Below are positions 49,640 through 58,733 of a DNA stretch of 64,000 bases, piece after piece. Numbering within the stretch: the first letter of the stretch is position 1; every line of letters starts with the position of its first letter. A program made the translations under genes and the position numbers. Source of the DNA: Deinococcus rubellus (GTDB lineage Bacteria; Deinococcota; Deinococci; Deinococcales; Deinococcaceae); the NCBI RefSeq assembly GCF_025244745.1, contig NZ_CP104213.1, forward strand, positions 675,501 through 739,500. Direction: 5' to 3'. The notes under the pieces were generated by a model. The model did no database searches and was not told the DNA's origin. It worked only from the letters and a program-made list of their open reading frames with translations.

Positions 49640-51169
49640 ATGACCAGTGCGCCGCTTCCGCCCGATGAATACGCCCGGCTCCTGGATCTGGCCCGCTACC
49701 AGATCCTCGACACGCCCCCGGAAGAGGCGTTCGACCGCATCACCCGGCTGGCGGCCCGCCTGCTCAACGCCCCGGTGGCCTTCATCAACTTCGTGGACCA
49801 GTACCGCCAGTGGAGCAAGGCCACCAGCGGTCCGGGTGATACCACCGCGCCGCGCCGGGACTCCGTGTGCGCCTGGACCATTCTGGAAGCGGAGCCGATG
49901 GTGATCGAGAACGCCCACATTGATCCGCGCTTCACCCACAACCCGATGGTCACGGGTGAGCCGCACATCCACATGTATGCGGGCGCGCCCCTGACCACCC
50001 CGGCGGGCCACCGCATCGGGACGCTGTGTGTCACCGACGACCAGCCCCACTCGCTGACCCCTGAGGACCTTCAGGCCCTGCAAGACCTGGCCGCGCTGGT
50101 GGTGGGTGAACTGGAGCTGCGGGCACGCAACCTGGAGTTGAGCCGCGAGCTGAATGCCCAGCAGCGCCGCAACGCCGACCTTAAGCGTGGTCTGGACCAC
50201 GCCCAGGTGCTGGAGGGCGTTGCCGGACTGATGGACCTGGACCTGACCCCGGAGACCATGACCCTGAACGCCTCGGCCCTGCTGGCCGGGGCCCTGAGTG
50301 CCGACTACATCGGGCTGCTGATCTTTGAGGAGGAAGGCCTGCGGGTGGAGGCCGCGCACCTCAACCCCCGGCTCCCCCAGGCGATCACCGATCTTCCCAC
50401 CCAACGGCCTGACTGGCCCAACTCGGTCACCTGGTCTCTGAAAACACTCAGCCAACCCCTTTACCTGAATGACTACCCAGGCCATCCAGGGGCCTTGACA
50501 ACTGGCGTAGACAGTGGGGTTCAGCAGATCGCCTGGTTGCCGCTCGGCACGCGCAGCGGGGTGACCTCACTCTTGATGTCAGTGCGGCTGCGCGACAATC
50601 CGGTGGCCCACTGGCGGGGCAGTGACCGCGCACTGCTGGAAGCGGTAGGCCGCAGTATCCGCAGTACCCTGGACCGCCGGCTGGAGATGGACCTGTCCTA
50701 CCAGGAAGCGCGCCATGACACGCTGACCGGGCTGCTCAACCGCCGGGCACAGGAGGAAGACCTGACGCGGCGACAGCAGGGCAGCACGCCCTTCCTGCTG
50801 GCCGGACTGGACCTGGACGGACTCAAAGCGCTCAACGACCACGAGGGCCACGCCCAGGGCGACAAGCTCCTTCAGGTCTTCGCCCGCACCCTGAGTGTGG
50901 CCCTGGGCAACGCGGGCGAGGTGTACCGGCTGGGCGGCGACGAGTTCGTGGTGCTGAGTAGTACAGATGAAGACACGGTGCATGAGGCGGTGGACACGGC
51001 GGTGATGGCCGCGCGTCAGGTCGGCGCGTTGCGCGGGGCCAGCGTGGGGATCGCCCACAGCAGCGAGGGGAGGGGCGTGGAGTTGCTGGCCCTGGCAGAT
51101 GAGCGCATGTACGCGGTCAAGCGGCGGCGACAGGCCATGCGGCAGCAGGTAGCGCTGGAGCAGCGCTGA
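49640..51169 (+). CDS. GAF-GAF-GGDEF diguanylate cyclase (509 aa)
   Basis: Makes cyclic di-GMP. First GAF domain (residues about 25-165: [40 protein letters not shown]), a coiled segment, a second GAF-like domain (about 200-350) and [45 protein letters not shown] and [14 protein letters not shown] (about 431). The active-site loop is intact. No membrane segment, so a soluble sensor. No product-inhibition I-site (RxxD) seen just before GGDEF. Confidence 0.9.
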   Translation: MTSAPLPPDEYARLLDLARYQILDTPPEEAFDRITRLAARLLNAPVAFINFVDQYRQWSKATSGPGDTTAPRRDSVCAWTILEAEPMVIENAHIDPRFTHNPMVTGEPHIHMYAGAPLTTPAGHRIGTLCVTDDQPHSLTPEDLQALQDLAALVVGELELRARNLELSRELNAQQRRNADLKRGLDHAQVLEGVAGLMDLDLTPETMTLNASALLAGALSADYIGLLIFEEEGLRVEAAHLNPRLPQAITDLPTQRPDWPNSVTWSLKTLSQPLYLNDYPGHPGALTTGVDSGVQQIAWLPLGTRSGVTSLLMSVRLRDNPVAHWRGSDRALLEAVGRSIRSTLDRRLEMDLSYQEARHDTLTGLLNRRAQEEDLTRRQQGSTPFLLAGLDLDGLKALNDHEGHAQGDKLLQVFARTLSVALGNAGEVYRLGGDEFVVLSSTDEDTVHEAVDTAVMAARQVGALRGASVGIAHSSEGRGVELLALADERMYAVKRRRQAMRQQVALEQR

Positions 51170-51442
51170 GCCGAAGGACAGGACTATTTCTGGAGGCTGC
51201 CTGACCTGATGTCAGACGGGTTCCGTTTGTTTCGTATCCAAACTGGAAAAGCGGGTAGGTGTCCTCATGGGTGTCTGTATCAACTCGCCTGGGTGCCAAG
51301 TAGGGCCAGCCAACGTGCGGTCTCCTTGCCGAGCGGCCACCGCCGCCGATTGACACCTGGCTTTCTGTGGATCACACGTGCTGTCAGCGCATGCAGGATC
51401 GGTCAAGTGCAGTCCGCGGTCAGGTCAATGTGAGGCTTGGGC
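51170..51442. other. intergenic between convergent genes
   Basis: 273 bp between the convergent cyclase and kinase genes; short frames only, no recognisable signal. Confidence 0.4.
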
Positions 51443-53212
51443 CTATTTACCTTCAATTTTGGGGAGGGTGAAGCCGAAGGTGGCCCCCACACCGGGCTGC
51501 CCTTCTGCGATGACGGTGCCGCCATGCCGGGTCACGATGCGCCGGACATTGGCCAGCCCCACCCCCGCTCCCTCGAAGTCGGCCTGACTGTGCAGGTGCT
51601 GGAACATCGTGAACAGCTTGCCCTGATACTGCGGCTCGAACCCCACCCCGTTGTCGCGCACCAGCATCGTCCAGCTCTGCGGCTGTTCCTCAGTCCAGAC
51701 CTCGATGAGTGCCGCCTGGCGGGTGCGGGTGGACTTCACGGCATTGCTCAGCAGGGCCATCACCACCCGCCGCAGCAGATCAGCGTCTCCCATCACCGTC
51801 GGCATCTCGGCGATCTGCCAGGTGATCTGCCGGTCCGTGGCCACCACGCCCAGCTCCTTACGAAGCGTGTCCACCAGCCGACCCAGATCGACCTCGCCCA
51901 CCTTCAGCGGCTGCCGGGAGGTCCGCGAGAGGTCGAGAATGCCGTCGATCAGCCCGTTCAGCGTGACCGCCGCGTCCTCGATGATCTTGAAGTACCGCTC
52001 GGTCTTCTCTTCGAGTGGTACTGGCAGCGAACGGCGCAGCAGGCCGCCGAAGCTGAGGATGTGCCGCACCGGGGTCCGCAGGTCGTGCGAGACCGAATAG
52101 GTGAAGGCTTCGAGTTCCTCGTTCGACGCCTGGAGCAAGTCGCGCTGCGCCCTGAGACGCCGGGCCGACTCAGTCCGCTCCAGGGCCAGCTTGAGGCCGC
52201 GACCCACTGAACAGAACACCGCTTTCTGATGGGTCGTCCAGTGTGGGCTGTCCTTGAGTCCCAGCGCGAAGATCGCCCGGACGCTGCCGTCCACGTGCAG
52301 CGGGTAGGTGCCCACACTCTGATACGCCTCGGTCTGAGCGAACTGTTCGCGCTCTGGGTCCCAGGCATCGACGAACACCGGCTCGCCCGTCCGTATCGGC
52401 TCGGCAAACACCGGCGTGTCCAGCGGCATCCCGGCTTTGATCGAGGCCAGCAGCACCGGGGTGTTCTCCAGGTCGCGGCTGTAGACCTTGAGCTTCCAGA
52501 GGCCATCCTCCAGTACGTAGTAGCCATTGGTGCAGCCGGGGAAGAGCACACTCAGCACTTCCTCGGCGCGCGCCGCCAGAGCCAGCACATCCGTCTCGCC
52601 GTCGGCCAGCTCGGTGAAGCGCACGAAGGTTTCGAGTTCGGCAGTGCGGTCCTGAATCTGGCGCTCCAGGTTGCCCGAGAGCCGCGCCCGGTCGAGCGCC
52701 AGCGCGCACTGCCCGGCCAGCGTGAGCAGGAAGTGTGCCTCGTCGGGGGTGAAGTCGTGCGGCTCACGGAAATCCAGCACGATCACGCCCAATGGTCGGC
52801 CATTCTCGACCATCGGCAGGACCACGCTGGCCACCGCCGCCACGCCGCCGGTATGACGCTCGAGTTCCGGGTAGGCCCTGAGCAGATCGCCGCTGTCGTT
52901 GAAGAAGAGTGGGGTGTTGGCGCGCAGGGCGTCCGGACCCGGCCGCGAGTCACTCAGCGTGCCGTCCTGCCAGACGCTGACCGGGTCGTGACCCCGCCGG
53001 GCCGCGACGTGCAGCCGGTCACCCTGCACCAGCAAGACCGTCCCAGCGACGCCATGAAGAGCTTCCAGGGCGTCATTCAGGATGATGCCGAAGACTTCCT
53101 CCTGCTGGCGCACGGCGGCCAGCGCCTGCGTCACATCTTGCAGGTGGGTGATCAGCTGGGCCGCCTGGGTTGCAGCTGGGCGAGAGGGTTCTGGCTTGTT
53201 GGGTTCGGTCAT
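51443..53212 (-). CDS. GAF-domain sensor histidine kinase (589 aa)
   Basis: From ATG 53212 (MTEPNKPEPSRPAATQAAQL). Two GAF domains (about 20-175: FGIILNDALEALHGVAGTVL, GRPLGVIVLDFREPHDFTPD; about 200-355), a coiled linker, HisKA with FTYSVSHDLRTPVRHILSFG (phosphorylated His near 373), and an HATPase domain: VVMALLSNAVKSTRTRQA (N box), LVRDNGVGFEPQYQ (G1), FEGAGVGLANVRRIVTRHGG (G2). Soluble, phytochrome-kinase-like ending but without a PAS/PHY chromophore region. No response regulator is adjacent. Confidence 0.9.
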   Translation of the reverse strand: MTEPNKPEPSRPAATQAAQLITHLQDVTQALAAVRQQEEVFGIILNDALEALHGVAGTVLLVQGDRLHVAARRGHDPVSVWQDGTLSDSRPGPDALRANTPLFFNDSGDLLRAYPELERHTGGVAAVASVVLPMVENGRPLGVIVLDFREPHDFTPDEAHFLLTLAGQCALALDRARLSGNLERQIQDRTAELETFVRFTELADGETDVLALAARAEEVLSVLFPGCTNGYYVLEDGLWKLKVYSRDLENTPVLLASIKAGMPLDTPVFAEPIRTGEPVFVDAWDPEREQFAQTEAYQSVGTYPLHVDGSVRAIFALGLKDSPHWTTHQKAVFCSVGRGLKLALERTESARRLRAQRDLLQASNEELEAFTYSVSHDLRTPVRHILSFGGLLRRSLPVPLEEKTERYFKIIEDAAVTLNGLIDGILDLSRTSRQPLKVGEVDLGRLVDTLRKELGVVATDRQITWQIAEMPTVMGDADLLRRVVMALLSNAVKSTRTRQAALIEVWTEEQPQSWTMLVRDNGVGFEPQYQGKLFTMFQHLHSQADFEGAGVGLANVRRIVTRHGGTVIAEGQPGVGATFGFTLPKIEGK

Positions 53213-53368
53213 GGCTGATCGGCAGTCTAGGCGCTTCGCGGCGCAGCTCGCCGGAGCTGGGTGCACGTCTAGGTTGCGGACGCAGCGCGGCAGCGTCTAA
53301 GGTATCTGTGGAGGGTTAGGTTCACAGCGCTGAAGACCATAGCTGACGTCAAGTCGTGCCCTTGCCGC

Positions 53369-54310
53369 TCAATGCGCCGCCGCTTTCGCTGGGCGCAGAT
53401 GCAATCCCGCCACGATGATGCCGCCCAGCACCACGCCCACGGCAGCAGACCCCAGGGTTTCCACCAACCATTCGGCGACGGCCTCCGCGAAGGGAACAGC
53501 GTGGCCCGCCGCCAGCGCCAGATCGTGCAGGGTGTGAGCTGGCCAGCCCAGCCCGAACTTGTTCAGACCGTCGATGATGATGTGACCGCCGACCCACAGC
53601 ATCGCCGCCGTGCCGATCACTGAGAGGGCCGACATGACCACCGGCATGCCTTTGACCAGGCTGCGTCCGACGGCCTGCGCCGCCCGCGAGCCGCTGTGGG
53701 TCAGTTTCAGGCCGAAGTCGTCGGTCTTGACGATGAGTCCGACCACGCCGTACACCAGCGCCGTGATCATCAGGGCCACCAGCACCAGGATCAGCGCGCG
53801 GGAAAAGAACGCCTGGTCTGCGACCTCGGCCAGCGAGATCGCCATGATCTCTGCCGACAGAATGAAGTCGGTCCGGATCGCGCCCGAGACCATCTGCTGC
53901 TCGTGGGCAGCGCTGCTCAGCTTGATCACGGCTTCTTCCTCCGCATCATGGTGGCCCCAGATGGCCTCGTACAGCTTCTCGGCCCCCTCGAAACACAGGT
54001 ACGCTCCGCCCACCATCAGCAGGGGATTAAGCGCCCACGGTAGAAACTGGCTGAGCAGCAGCGCGGCAGGCAGGATAAACACGATCTTGTTTTTCAGCGA
54101 TCCCTTGGCGATGCGCCAGATGATCGACAACTCGCGCTCCGGCGTGAAGCCCGTGACGTAGCGGGGCGTGACGGCGGTATCGTCAATCACCACGCCGACG
54201 GCTTTGACCCCCGCCTTGCTGGCCGCCGCGCCGATGTCGTCGATCGAGGCGGCAGCCAGCTTGGCCAGTGCAGCCACGTCATCGAGCAGCGCGACGAGGC
54301 CACCACTCAT
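53369..54310 (-). CDS. DUF808 family membrane protein (313 aa)
   Basis: MSGGLVALLDDVAALAKLAA, SKAGVKAVGVVIDDTAVTPR and LLMVGGAYLCFEGAEKLYEA are characteristic of the DUF808 (YedI-like) inner-membrane family. About six hydrophobic segments follow (FSRALILVLVALMITALVYG and others). Length is typical. Biochemical role unknown. Confidence 0.88.
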   Translation of the reverse strand: MSGGLVALLDDVAALAKLAAASIDDIGAAASKAGVKAVGVVIDDTAVTPRYVTGFTPERELSIIWRIAKGSLKNKIVFILPAALLLSQFLPWALNPLLMVGGAYLCFEGAEKLYEAIWGHHDAEEEAVIKLSSAAHEQQMVSGAIRTDFILSAEIMAISLAEVADQAFFSRALILVLVALMITALVYGVVGLIVKTDDFGLKLTHSGSRAAQAVGRSLVKGMPVVMSALSVIGTAAMLWVGGHIIIDGLNKFGLGWPAHTLHDLALAAGHAVPFAEAVAEWLVETLGSAAVGVVLGGIIVAGLHLRPAKAAAH

Positions 54311-54525
54311 GGGAGCCGCAGTTCAAGCAGTGCGGAAAGGGAGCCGGACAGAGGCTGAAGCATCATCAGACTTCCCAGCTTAGCAAGGGTGGATTTAACC
54401 CACTGCATCCCTGTGTGAGATCCCTCGCTTTGGGTGACAATCCCGGTTGAGATTGAGAGCTGCTCTGAAGGACAACGAGCACGCCAGGGCCCGCCTATTC
54501 CTAGCTGCTCTGTCAGCACATCGGC

Positions 54526-54645
54526 TCACCGTTCAAGCCCGCCGCTTTCCGGGGGACTGGCGCGGCTGATGCCCGCTGCCGAACTCGGCTGTTCTTGTTG
54601 TGCCTGGATCTCGCTCCACTCCTCGGGCGTCGGGTGACGCGGCAC
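54526..54645 (-). CDS. possible small protein or gene remnant (about 39 aa)
   Basis: In the 393-bp gap between the divergent DUF808 and cyclase genes, the minus strand reads GSVPRHPTPEEWSEIQAQQE and SSAAGISRASPPESGGLER before a stop. It looks like the C-terminus of a real protein, but upstream only a GTG at 54645 could start it and a stop lies about 50 bp further. Possibly a remnant. The rest of the gap shows no gene. Confidence 0.25.
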   Translation of the reverse strand: MPRHPTPEEWSEIQAQQEQPSSAAGISRASPPESGGLER

Positions 54646-54703
54646 GCTGCCGTCAGCCTGGGGTTGAAAGAGTGTTGTATGGCCGCGAACCTAGACTTGC
54701 GGC

Positions 54704-56272
54704 ATGACTGCCGAACCGCCGACGACGCGGGGCAGACTGACGCTGCGGCGGACCTACTGGTTGACCCTGCTGCTGATCGGCCTGCTCTGCGTCGCCTCCA
54801 ACGTGCTGCTGTCCATTCAGGTGCAGGCCACCGCGTCAACCACCGCGCTGATCAACACCTATGCTCCGCATAGCCTGAGTGATCTTCAGGCGGCGCTGAC
54901 GACGTTTGAAGATCAGCACGCCCGGCTGGCCGACCCAGCGCCGGGCCTGTCCGCCTCAGGGTTCTCGCCCGACATCCAGCGGTCGTACTTCACGCAGACC
55001 AACACACTGCTCGCTCAACTGCCGCTCCAGCAGCCGGACGTGACCCTGTTGCCCGCCCCGGCGCGGGAGCCACTCCTCAAGTTGCTGGACCTGGCAATCT
55101 CGCTCGATGAGCACCGCAGCGATAGGGTGATTGCCCGCGTGCAGGGGATGTCATGGCTGCGGGTCGGGGCAGTGCTCGCCCTGCTGCTGGGCCTGGGTCT
55201 CTACGTCTTCCAGCCGCTGGAGCGGCGCAACCGCGAACTGCTCACCCGGCTGAGTGCTGAACACGACGTGGCCACGCAGCAGGCCAGCTACGCCCAGGCC
55301 CTCTTGCGGGTCTCGGCCTTGAGTGACAGCGATCTGCCCCTGGAGCAGGTGGCCCACGAACTCATGGCCATCGTGGCGCGAACCCTGGGGCTGGATTGGG
55401 CCGCACTGGGTCTCATGACCGAGCAGGGCAGCCAGATCGCCGGGGTTTACGCCCACCCCCAGCTGCCCGCCGCCACGCTGGCGCTGCTGAGCCAACCGGC
55501 ACGCCAGGGTAAAGGACTGACCTGGGACATCATCCAGGGCGGCAAAGCGGTCTATGTGGATGACTACACCCAGCTGGGGCAGGCCCAGTCAGCACTGGTG
55601 GCCGCCGGACTGCGGAGCCTGGCCTGGGTGCCGCTGAACACCTTCGGTCAGACCCAGTACGTCCTCTCCGGCGCACGGTTCAGCGGTCAGCCCTGGCAGG
55701 TCGCCGACCGGGACTTGCTGGAAGCGGCGGCCCGCACAGTCACGGCAGCCATCGACAGGCGGCTGTACCTCCACGAGCTGCGAGCGGAGGCACTCACCGA
55801 TGTCCTGACCGGGCTGGGCAACCGGCGGGCCTTCGAGCGGGATCTGCGGCTCGCCCAGGTTCGCGCCAGCCGTCACGCCCAGAATCTGGCGGTGATGATG
55901 CTCGATCTCGACGGGCTGAAGGGCGTCAATGACCAGCAGGGCCACGAGCGCGGCGACACCCTGCTGCGCGGCTTTGGTCACGCCCTGGCGGGTCTCTTTC
56001 GCCAGAGCGACCGGGTGTACCGTCTGGGCGGAGACGAGTTCGCCGTCTTGCTGCCGGTCACCGCACCTGAACACTCTTCAGAGCTGCTGGAGCGGGTCTT
56101 CCGGGTCGTGCAGCCGCTGCACATGCAGGGGTTCCCCGGTGTGGGGGTCAGCGCAGGGGTGGCGCTCTATCCACGAGACGGCCTGGACGCTGCGGCGCTG
56201 ATGCGGCTTGCCGACGAGCGCATGTATGAGTGCAAGCGGCGACACAAGGCCGCTCGGACGTTCCCGCAGTGA
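54704..56272 (+). CDS. membrane-anchored GAF-GGDEF diguanylate cyclase (522 aa)
   Basis: Two membrane helices (TYWLTLLLIGLLCVASNVLL near 20 and LRVGAVLALLLGLGLYVFQP near 160) enclose an extracytoplasmic sensor of about 115 residues. A GAF domain follows (about 200-350) and then GGDEF: LTDVLTGLGNRRAFERDLRL, VMMLDLDGLKGVNDQQGHER and [14 protein letters not shown] (about 442), active-site intact. TAGACT lies 6 nt before the ATG, fitting a leaderless transcript. GGDEF closely similar to that at 49640-51169. Confidence 0.9.
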   Translation: MTAEPPTTRGRLTLRRTYWLTLLLIGLLCVASNVLLSIQVQATASTTALINTYAPHSLSDLQAALTTFEDQHARLADPAPGLSASGFSPDIQRSYFTQTNTLLAQLPLQQPDVTLLPAPAREPLLKLLDLAISLDEHRSDRVIARVQGMSWLRVGAVLALLLGLGLYVFQPLERRNRELLTRLSAEHDVATQQASYAQALLRVSALSDSDLPLEQVAHELMAIVARTLGLDWAALGLMTEQGSQIAGVYAHPQLPAATLALLSQPARQGKGLTWDIIQGGKAVYVDDYTQLGQAQSALVAAGLRSLAWVPLNTFGQTQYVLSGARFSGQPWQVADRDLLEAAARTVTAAIDRRLYLHELRAEALTDVLTGLGNRRAFERDLRLAQVRASRHAQNLAVMMLDLDGLKGVNDQQGHERGDTLLRGFGHALAGLFRQSDRVYRLGGDEFAVLLPVTAPEHSSELLERVFRVVQPLHMQGFPGVGVSAGVALYPRDGLDAAALMRLADERMYECKRRHKAARTFPQ

Positions 56273-56324
56273 ACGTCTTGTCGGCAACTCCAGGCGCTGC
56301 ACCGGGTTGCTGGGCATCAGCTCT

Positions 56325-56519
56325 TCAGCGTCCGAAGGTCCGCTGGGTGCAGCCGTAGTACGTCAGTGTTGCCTTGCTGCGGCGGTTGGCCCGCAGACGC
56401 CAGAGGAACTGCTGCCAGAGTTTATCGATGGTCATGAGCCCCTCGTCTGATGGTGTTTTCAGCAGTGCTGGAGAGCGTAAGATCACTGCTGCTTTCCCCA
56501 AACCCTGTATCCGGTCCAA
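56325..56519 (-). pseudogene. tyrosine integrase N-terminal remnant
   Basis: MTIDKLWQQFLWRLRANRRS and KATLTYYGCTQRTFGR resemble the core-binding (SAM-like) domain start of XerD-type recombinases, then stop. It lies directly beyond the 3' end of the tRNA-Asn gene in the same orientation, where integrases of tRNA-targeting elements sit. Only about 40 residues remain, so the assignment is tentative. Confidence 0.4.
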
Positions 56520-56523
56520 AACG

Positions 56524-56549
56524 AAAAAACCCCGTACTAGACGAGGTTT
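56524..56549 (-). terminator. terminator of the tRNA-Asn gene
   Basis: On the minus strand AACCTCG, loop TCTAGTA, CGGGGTT then TTTT, 8 bp beyond the tRNA 3' end. Confidence 0.75.
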
Positions 56550-56556
56550 CTTGATC

Positions 56557-56631
56557 TGGCTCGGCAGGTAGGGGTCGAACCTACGACCATTCGATTAACA
56601 GTCGAACGCTCTGCCACTGAGCTACTGCCGA
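56557..56631 (-). tRNA. tRNA-Asn (GTT)
   Basis: Reads TCGGCAG TA GCTC ... GAGC ... GACTGTTAATC ... GTAGG TTCGAAC CTAC, with acceptor stem TCGGCAG/CTGCCGA, anticodon GTT and encoded CCA. All four arms pair. Intact gene, 75 nt. Confidence 0.95.
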
Positions 56632-56742
56632 ACACGCTGGGGCAACATCGCAGCGCTTGCCAACTTCAGCGAGAGGCAGGATAGCAGTCTGCTGCCCAAG
56701 GTGCAAGCCCCCGCGCCCGCGCTGCGGCGCTAAGCTGGGGCC

Positions 56743-57231
56743 ATGACTGCTGCCACCGCTGACCTCTGCGACGCCTTTTCAGATGTGCAGGTTTCCTTGC
56801 CCGTGTGGCGCGACTACGGCGGGCTGATCCGCTTTGCCGGGCAGGCCGTGACCCTCAAAGTGGACGGTGACAACGGCCTGGTGCGTGCTGAGCTGGAAAC
56901 GCCGGGCGCGGGCCGGGTGCTGGTGGTGGACGCGGGCGGTTCGTTGCAGTGCGCTCTGGTGGGCGGCCAACTGGCCAGCTTGGGTGTGCAGAATGGCTGG
57001 GCCGGGATCGTGCTTCACGGCTGTGTGCGCGACACGGCCGAACTCGGCGGTCAGCGGCTGGGCGTCAAGGCGCTCGCCAGCCACCCGCGCCGCAGTGCCA
57101 AAAGCGGTGGGGGAGAGCGCGAGGTGCCAATCCGTTTCGCGGATTTGACGATCAACCCAGGTAACTGGATCTACGCTGACGAGGACGGACTGATCATCTC
57201 GGAGGGGGAATTGAGGTTGCCGGAAAGCTGA
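56743..57231 (+). CDS. rraA: RraA-like protein (162 aa)
   Basis: TADLCDAFSDVQVSLPVWRD, GGLIRFAGQAVTLKVDGDNG, VLVVDAGGSLQCALVGGQLA, WAGIVLHGCVRDTAELGGQR and NPGNWIYADEDGLIISEGEL form the complete RraA fold with the G-x6-R-D substrate/metal segment. The family includes an RNase E inhibitor and metal-dependent 4-hydroxy-4-methyl-2-oxoglutarate aldolases; the sequence cannot say which applies here. Length is typical. Confidence 0.9.
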   Translation: MTAATADLCDAFSDVQVSLPVWRDYGGLIRFAGQAVTLKVDGDNGLVRAELETPGAGRVLVVDAGGSLQCALVGGQLASLGVQNGWAGIVLHGCVRDTAELGGQRLGVKALASHPRRSAKSGGGEREVPIRFADLTINPGNWIYADEDGLIISEGELRLPES

Positions 57232-57523
57232 GTGGTGTCAACCCTGCGCCCGGTAGAGTTTGGCAGGCCGCCTAGAGATGGGCCAGTTCAGCCTGGCCGC
57301 TACGAACCAGAAACTCGAGGTAGCGTCAGGCAGCGTCGCAGCTCAGGTCCCCCTGTGCCCCCAACGTCCTCGGCACTGAGGGTCTTGGGCCGCGCTGCAG
57401 CAAGCGCCGGTGAGCCGCCAAACGGTTTGATGAGGTAACGAGCACCCCGGAGGCCGGGGTGGCGCGCACGGCGACCTCGCTGCCCGCTGCCGTACCATCA
57501 CCACATTCACCCCCTTGATCTTG
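57232..57523. other. intergenic, one GC hairpin
   Basis: 292 bp between RraA and the IS5 element. A CACCCCGG-AGG-CCGGGGTG hairpin near 57450-57470 may end RraA transcription although it has no T-run. No gene recognised. Confidence 0.35.
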
Positions 57524-58405
57524 CTAGAGGCTGGTGGACAGCCTATCCAAGGATGGGCCTGAGTTTAGTCAGTAACAGAACGCAGGCGGCGACGAAGTGG
57601 AAGCCGATCAAGGTCGAGGACAGCCGTTCCAGATCACGCCCCAATCGACGAAAGCGCGACAACCACGCCAGCGAACGTTCCACCACCCATCGTTTCGGCA
57701 GCAAGACAAATCCCCGTGAAGCGTCCGGACGCTTCACGACGATCAACTCAATATTGCTTTTGCGCGCCGCATTCTGCGCTTGTTCTCCGGTGTAGCCCTG
57801 ATCGGCAAATACGACCTCCAGCATCCCACCTGTGAGCTCCTGGGCGCTGTGACACAGCGCCTCTACCTGCGCGCGATCCTGTTCGTTGGCCGGCGACGTG
57901 GTCAAGGTCAACAGGTGACCCAGCGTATCCACCGCCAGATGGACCTTGGTACCCTTGCGCTTCTTCGCTCCATCGAACCCGGCACGGTGACCACTTTCCG
58001 GGGTGCTTTGCAACGTGCGGCTGTCGATGATGATCGCCGTCGGCTCGCCGGCACGTTGCTGTTGAACGCGACTGAGCATCCGTCAGTCGTGTACGGCGTT
58101 CTCAAAGCACCCCGCTTCGAACCACCGCTTCGCCTGACTGCGGACCACTTCTGCTGGTGGAAGATCGTGCGGCAGAAATGCCCATTGCGCCCCCGTTCGA
58201 CTCATCCACAACAACGCATTCAAGACCTCTCGCAGCGGAAATTTCCGCTGCGGGGCATCCTCAGGGGTTAAGGCCAGGTACGGCAATAAAAAGTGGTACG
58301 TCTCGTCATCTACATCACTTGGGTACGCACGGCGATCCATCCGTCCAGTTTGCCAGCGACAAAATCATCCCGTCAAACTTCGATTCCCTCTCAACCAGCC
58401 TCTAG
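57524..58405 (-). mobile_element. IS5-family insertion sequence, about 882 bp
   Basis: CTAGAGGCTGGTGGACAG at 57524-57541 is repeated inverted as CTAGAGGCTGGTTGAGAG at the right end (58405). The outer CTAG is palindromic, so target duplication and element end cannot be separated; a TNA-type duplication is usual in this group. Abuts the left end of the IS3 element (58411). Confidence 0.8.
57543..58340 (-). pseudogene. IS5-type transposase with in-frame TGA
   Basis: One frame from ATG 58340: [40 protein letters not shown] and FLPHDLPP; a TGA at 58083-58085 where relatives usually have Leu (VHD-x-RML); then [60 protein letters not shown] and [23 protein letters not shown] residues are present. 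Reinitiation at the ATG at 58079 would give the C-terminal part only. Confidence 0.8.
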
Positions 58406-58439
58406 GGTTTTGTGGAGGAGGAGTTCAGTCTGATCGACA

Positions 58440-58725
58440 ATGGAAACTGACATGACAGCCAGCAAACACGAGCACACTGCCGAGTTCAAAGAGGAAGCCG
58501 TCCGCCTAGTGATCACTAGCCAGAAGAGCTGCGCGGAGATTGCCCGGAACCTGGGGATTCCTCCTTATCTGGTGGTTCGCTGGAAGCAGCAACATGAGCA
58601 GAAGGGGGCGGCGGGCCGCCCCCAGTTCACTGGACGGGGGGTCGCAGCGCTCAGTGAGCAGGAAGCACGGTTCAAGAAGCTTGAGCGAGAACTCGAAATT
58701 ACCCGTCAGGAACGCGATATCCTAG
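58440..58725 (+). pseudogene. IS3 OrfA, cut by IS110
   Basis: HTAEFKEEAVRLVITSQKSC, AEIARNLGIPPYLVVRWKQQ and FKKLERELEITRQERDIL are the HTH and leucine-zipper of IS3-family OrfA. The frame is broken at 58724 by IS110; its natural end, ALAFFAKEN-stop, resumes at 59995-60024. Confidence 0.85.
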
Positions 58726-58733
58726 ATAGGGTT

